64,000 nucleotides of DNA, from contig OX439035.1 of NCBI GenBank assembly GCA_949317995.1, forward strand, positions 81,779,959 to 81,843,958. The letters run 5' to 3'. The position numbers and the translations under genes were made by a program. Below are positions 62,000-64,000 of this stretch, piece after piece. Origin of the DNA: Acholoe squamosa (taxonomy: Eukaryota > Annelida > Polychaeta > Phyllodocida > Polynoidae). The notes beneath the pieces were generated by a model. The model saw only the letters and a program-made list of their open reading frames with translations, had not been told where the DNA came from and ran no database searches. Position 1 is the stretch's first letter, and each line of letters begins with the position of its first letter.

Positions 62000-64000
62000 T
62001 TAACATATAACATATGACATGTAATGTGTGCATGTTATCCATGGATAACTGCACTGGGTGCCTGTTATCCTTGGATAACCGCACACCTCACAAAAGTCAT
62101 GATGCATGCATCATGCCATGCAATATCGACAGGTATGTGCATGGGAATATCCAGGAAACGCACTCAGTTTTCACTAATCACCCTTTAGTCACTTCACTTT
62201 GGCATTCGCACTTCAAGAATAATTCCTTATCACATCTTTAAACATTAACCATACTGTGTTGCAAATGTTCACAACACCTTCAAATAATCTAAATAGGAGA
62301 TTCCAATAAATATTCATAGTTGAGCTAGGAAGAGCCATCCTTTTAATATCCAAGACAAAGTTGGTATTTCTATTTCAATCATGGTGATACTGGTTAGGTA
62401 GAGGCTAGGTCAAGATCAGGTAGAGCTGTCTAGTTTCCTTTTGAAATTCTTAAGACCCCGAGACTATATCCATTTACTGTGTTTCGACTAATACTGTCTT
62501 TTCCAGAATATATTTAATTTCTCCCTTTGAGGTTAGGTGGACGTAAATGCTGCCCTCTCGTGAGTCATATGGTATTCAGGACTGCACTGAAAGGTGTTCT
62601 GACTGCTGATTGGTTTAGAATTAGACAGAAGAAATATTGGTAAAATTATGAAAAAAATCACAGGTGTTCCCAAACAGATAATAAATGGAATAGTAGGTGT
62701 GTTTTTATATTATGCCAGGCCTTGGGGATTTTATGAGGCATGCAAAAGTTAATCTGGCCAATGGAGATTTTTAGGCCCAAAATAGGGTAGAATGGCACTC
62801 ACTCCACATATCATTCCCTTATTTAAGATTTTCAGGGTTAAGCCTATCCAACATTCTGTCAGATTGTGTATGAGGGATGAGTTAACCGTGCTCTGGTTGA
62901 AATTTTTACCAACGAACATTTTAGGCAGCTGTTTTTGTGTTATGCTATATAGAAACATAGAGGAAATGGATTTAGTTCCACGTGACCTATAGCTGATATC
63001 TATACAATGTTCCCCTTGATTCCAGGATGAACTGTGCTTCCAGCTTTCCATCAACAATTCACGCCCTGCCTGGCCCTGCACCTGCCTTATATACTTCCCT
63101 TGCACCGGCTGTTTCCACCCAACACCTTCTGGACTTTGCTTCTCCCATGATATGGGATACCTTATAAGAGTGTATTCGGCTTGTTTATAACTGATCACCC
63201 CATGGTGGTAAACACTGGATTGTACTTTGGACTCCACCCTGGGACATGATCTTCTATATACACATTGACTTTCTATGAATCACCCGAGGACTCTGATGCC
63301 CTAACTTCTACATGTTATTTAATACTTGTTTTTAATTACTTTTCGATTCTCTTTTACTGGATCTAGTTAAAACTTGATCCTTACATACCAATATCAGTCT
63401 CCCCTGTTTTAGCTCCCTATATCAACGTTACTCATACTTACTATTATCTCGACTTACTTATTATTATATATTCTTTTATCTCCCCCATACCCATATTTTC
63501 AGAATCCCCCCTAACTCAATACTTTTATAGTTTGATTAAGATCTGGTGTGAACATCCCCTGCGAAATCTGGGTACCTAATGGTGCTGACATCCTAACGAC
63601 GTGTAGGTCCTTGTTTCCATAGAACACAGGCATGGTACTACGGAGCCCCTAAAATGATATCCGTTTTCTACACATTTTTTCTAGGGTTTGTTTCTGCAAG
63701 TTCTATTTTTGTTTCCGCAAGTAAAATTTTCGTTTCCGCAAGTTAAATTTTCATTTCCGGAACTTTAATTTTTGTTCGCAACTTTTTTTTCTTTTTTTAG
63801 GAATGACTTCATAACTTTGGTTCTATTAGGAATATTTGAAAAATTCTTTCGCCATTGGAAAGCCCAGGAAATGGGCATTTTCTGGAACATATTTAGAGGG
63901 CAAAAAGGGGGCATACCTCACCTCCCCCTCTAGAGTTTTCTAGAGTTTGTTTCTTCAACTTTTATTTCGTTTCTGCAGCTTTTTTTTCGTTTTCACAAGT
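62000..64000. other. Host intergenic DNA
   Basis: No gene recognised. The 162-residue minus frame at 62749-63237 has no family pattern. At 63670-64000, TTTCGTTTCCGCAAGT-like phrases repeat at about 16-bp spacing and continue off the window edge. Confidence 0.4.

Overview
The window is animal nuclear DNA, probably from a marine invertebrate. Host genes are split into small exons by introns full of short inverted-repeat elements and satellites, and the DNA carries one very large insertion. I cannot name the species.

Layout. (1) 1-14215: host DNA. A minus-strand gene of at least 19 recognisable exons runs from 13601 to 2385 and encodes a TMEM87A/B-type Golgi seven-pass membrane protein. Its introns hold several MITE-like repeats. 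(2) 14216-51351: a complete Polinton/Maverick element (the adintovirus type), 37,136 bp. It starts 5'-AG and ends CT-3', has long terminal inverted repeats, and is flanked by a perfect 6-bp target duplication GGCAAA (14210-14215 and 51352-51357). (3) 51358-64000: host DNA, mostly repeats, including two inverted-repeat units each swollen by an internal satellite, plus the last exon and one more exon-like piece of a BCKDHA-type gene.

The Polinton. About 22 compact AT-rich genes lie on the minus strand. Recognisable core functions are penton, protein-primed DNA polymerase B, integrase, packaging ATPase, hexon-type major capsid protein, adenain-type protease and basic virion proteins. Replication and expression accessories are a PC4-like ssDNA-binding protein, a complete dUTPase, a degenerate second dUTPase and a possible TBP-like factor. 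Unusual accessories are a protein made of two death domains, a DUF5662-like protein, a pair of paralogous zinc-finger proteins and a zinc-finger/acidic regulator set. Core genes abut or overlap by 1-4 bases, and many are preceded by a repeated TGAGATAA motif that looks like an element-specific promoter.

The right third of the element is different. A large inverted repeat centred near 40.95 kb carries duplicated CRE plus ETS-like sites pointing outward. To its right, a plus-strand three-exon gene (42604-44935) encodes a 369-residue type I membrane glycoprotein. To its left, a chain of small exons with good splice sites (about 40.45 to 38.5 kb) forms a second spliced transcript or leader. This pair of spliced units driven by a palindromic promoter inside a Polinton is the most novel-looking part of the window.

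The element sits about 0.6 kb upstream of the TMEM87 start codon. Each terminal repeat carries a TATATAAGG box directed outward, so host transcription may be affected.
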